From: Hallella colorans | Lineage (GTDB): Bacteria > Bacteroidota > Bacteroidia > Bacteroidales > Bacteroidaceae | Direction of reading: 5' to 3' | Length of the DNA: 64,000 nucleotides | NCBI RefSeq assembly: GCF_003096815.1 | Contig: NZ_QENY01000006.1 | Span: 62,001 to 126,000 of the forward strand | In this document: positions 63,580-64,000 of the stretch, one piece after another | How the letters are laid out: every line of letters starts with the position of its first letter | Numbering within the stretch: the first letter of the stretch is position 1 | Program-made: the position numbers and the translations under genes | The notes under the pieces: generated by a model | Database searches by the model: none | What the model was told of the DNA's origin: nothing | What the model saw: only the letters and a program-made list of their open reading frames with translations

Positions 63580-64000
63580 CACGAGGAAACACAGCCATGA
63601 TAGTTGTGGCGCTATGCGTCGTGGCGGCCGGAGGCATATCGGTCTCGTGCGACAACAGCCGGGGAAGGTTGCCAAAATCGGGTGGCGCCCCTTACGAGGT
63701 GTTGGTGGTGGGCGACAAGGACAATTTGGTAAAAAAGGCACTCAGCACAGACATGGAATGCTTACCACAGCGAGAGCCGGAGTTTGACGTGTCCACTGTG
63801 AGCGCCGAAGAATGGGGCGCAACTTTGAAATTGGCCAGAAATATTGTAATTGTGGACATCAACCCCAAGTCGTATGACAAGACAAAAATAAAACTGGCGC
63901 ACAACGTGTACGCCCAACCGCAAATCGTGGCATGCGTGCAATCGCCATCGGTGGACAGCTTGAGAAGGCACCTGCCTACATACGCACCGACATTGATAAA
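63576..64000 (+). CDS. DUF4837-family lipoprotein, cut at window end
   Basis: The first 141 codons of a lipoprotein (MTRGNTAMIVVALCVV, lipobox ISVSC, Cys25). The mature part (PYEVLVVGDKDNL; EWGATLKLARNIVIVDINP) matches DUF4837, an envelope protein family of Bacteroidetes with unknown function. It overlaps rlmN by four bases, an arrangement repeated in related genomes as far as known. Confidence 0.82.
   Translation, partial: MTRGNTAMIVVALCVVAAGGISVSCDNSRGRLPKSGGAPYEVLVVGDKDNLVKKALSTDMECLPQREPEFDVSTVSAEEWGATLKLARNIVIVDINPKSYDKTKIKLAHNVYAQPQIVACVQSPSVDSLRRHLPTYAPTLI

Overview
The window reads as a chromosomal segment of a Bacteroidales bacterium, most likely a host-associated Prevotella in the broad sense. 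The evidence is the many Bacteroidetes-type promoters (TTTG, about 19 bases, TAnnTTTG), weak or absent Shine-Dalgarno sites, a tmRNA with tag GENNYALAA, and typical gene families (Wzi-type capsule porin, DUF4840, DUF4837, DUF5689, DUF6359, DUF2023 with flavodoxin, type B L31). No tRNA, rRNA, CRISPR array or intact insertion sequence was seen.

Layout. 1-7.2 kb: a cut metallophosphoesterase, a tyrosine phosphatase/HAD phosphatase pair, an ECF sigma factor with a membrane-anchored partner carrying a beta-barrel-like domain, a DUF4840 lipoprotein, and the tmRNA on the minus strand. 8-10.6 kb: a vitamin B6 block, pdxS-pdxT, preceded by an unusual ThiD-like kinase/AraC fusion with a degraded active site. 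10.9-26.8 kb: a Wzx/Wzy-type capsule or exopolysaccharide locus (SLBB exporter, flippase, polymerase, chain-length protein, acyltransferases, five glycosyltransferases, initiating sugar transferase, Wzi). Its centre is visibly AT-richer and contains gene debris. 27-33 kb: an RSFG-repeat secreted protein, a histidine phosphatase, a DUF308 membrane protein, uridine kinase, a uracil-DNA-glycosylase-family protein and a secreted nuclease.

33-39.2 kb: a TonB-dependent receptor, two OB-fold lipoproteins, L31 and a NUC1-type nuclease lipoprotein. With the divergent secreted nuclease, and uridine kinase nearby, this looks like a locus for degrading and importing extracellular nucleic acid. 39.8-52 kb is mostly housekeeping: GlsB, DIP1984, flavodoxin, SlyD-like FKBP, aroC, pyrD-pyrK, an XRE regulator, holA, an HsdR-N protein and a TerB-DnaJ protein. 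52.5-55.8 kb: a three-barrel outer-membrane protein followed by an OmpA-domain partner. 56-64 kb: zinc-ribbon and Nif3 proteins, a mobile-element scar (integrase fragment fused to a truncated RhuM gene), an AmpG-like permease with a SpoIID/LytB protein, rlmN and a cut DUF4837 lipoprotein.

The strongest leads are the ThiD-like pseudokinase/AraC regulator beside pdxST, the nucleic-acid scavenging locus, a dispersed intergenic element of about 385 bp present twice with conserved internal spacing, an orphan attenuator-like transcript near 44.8 kb, and a perfect inverted repeat near 50.0 kb that creates two face-to-face promoter elements.
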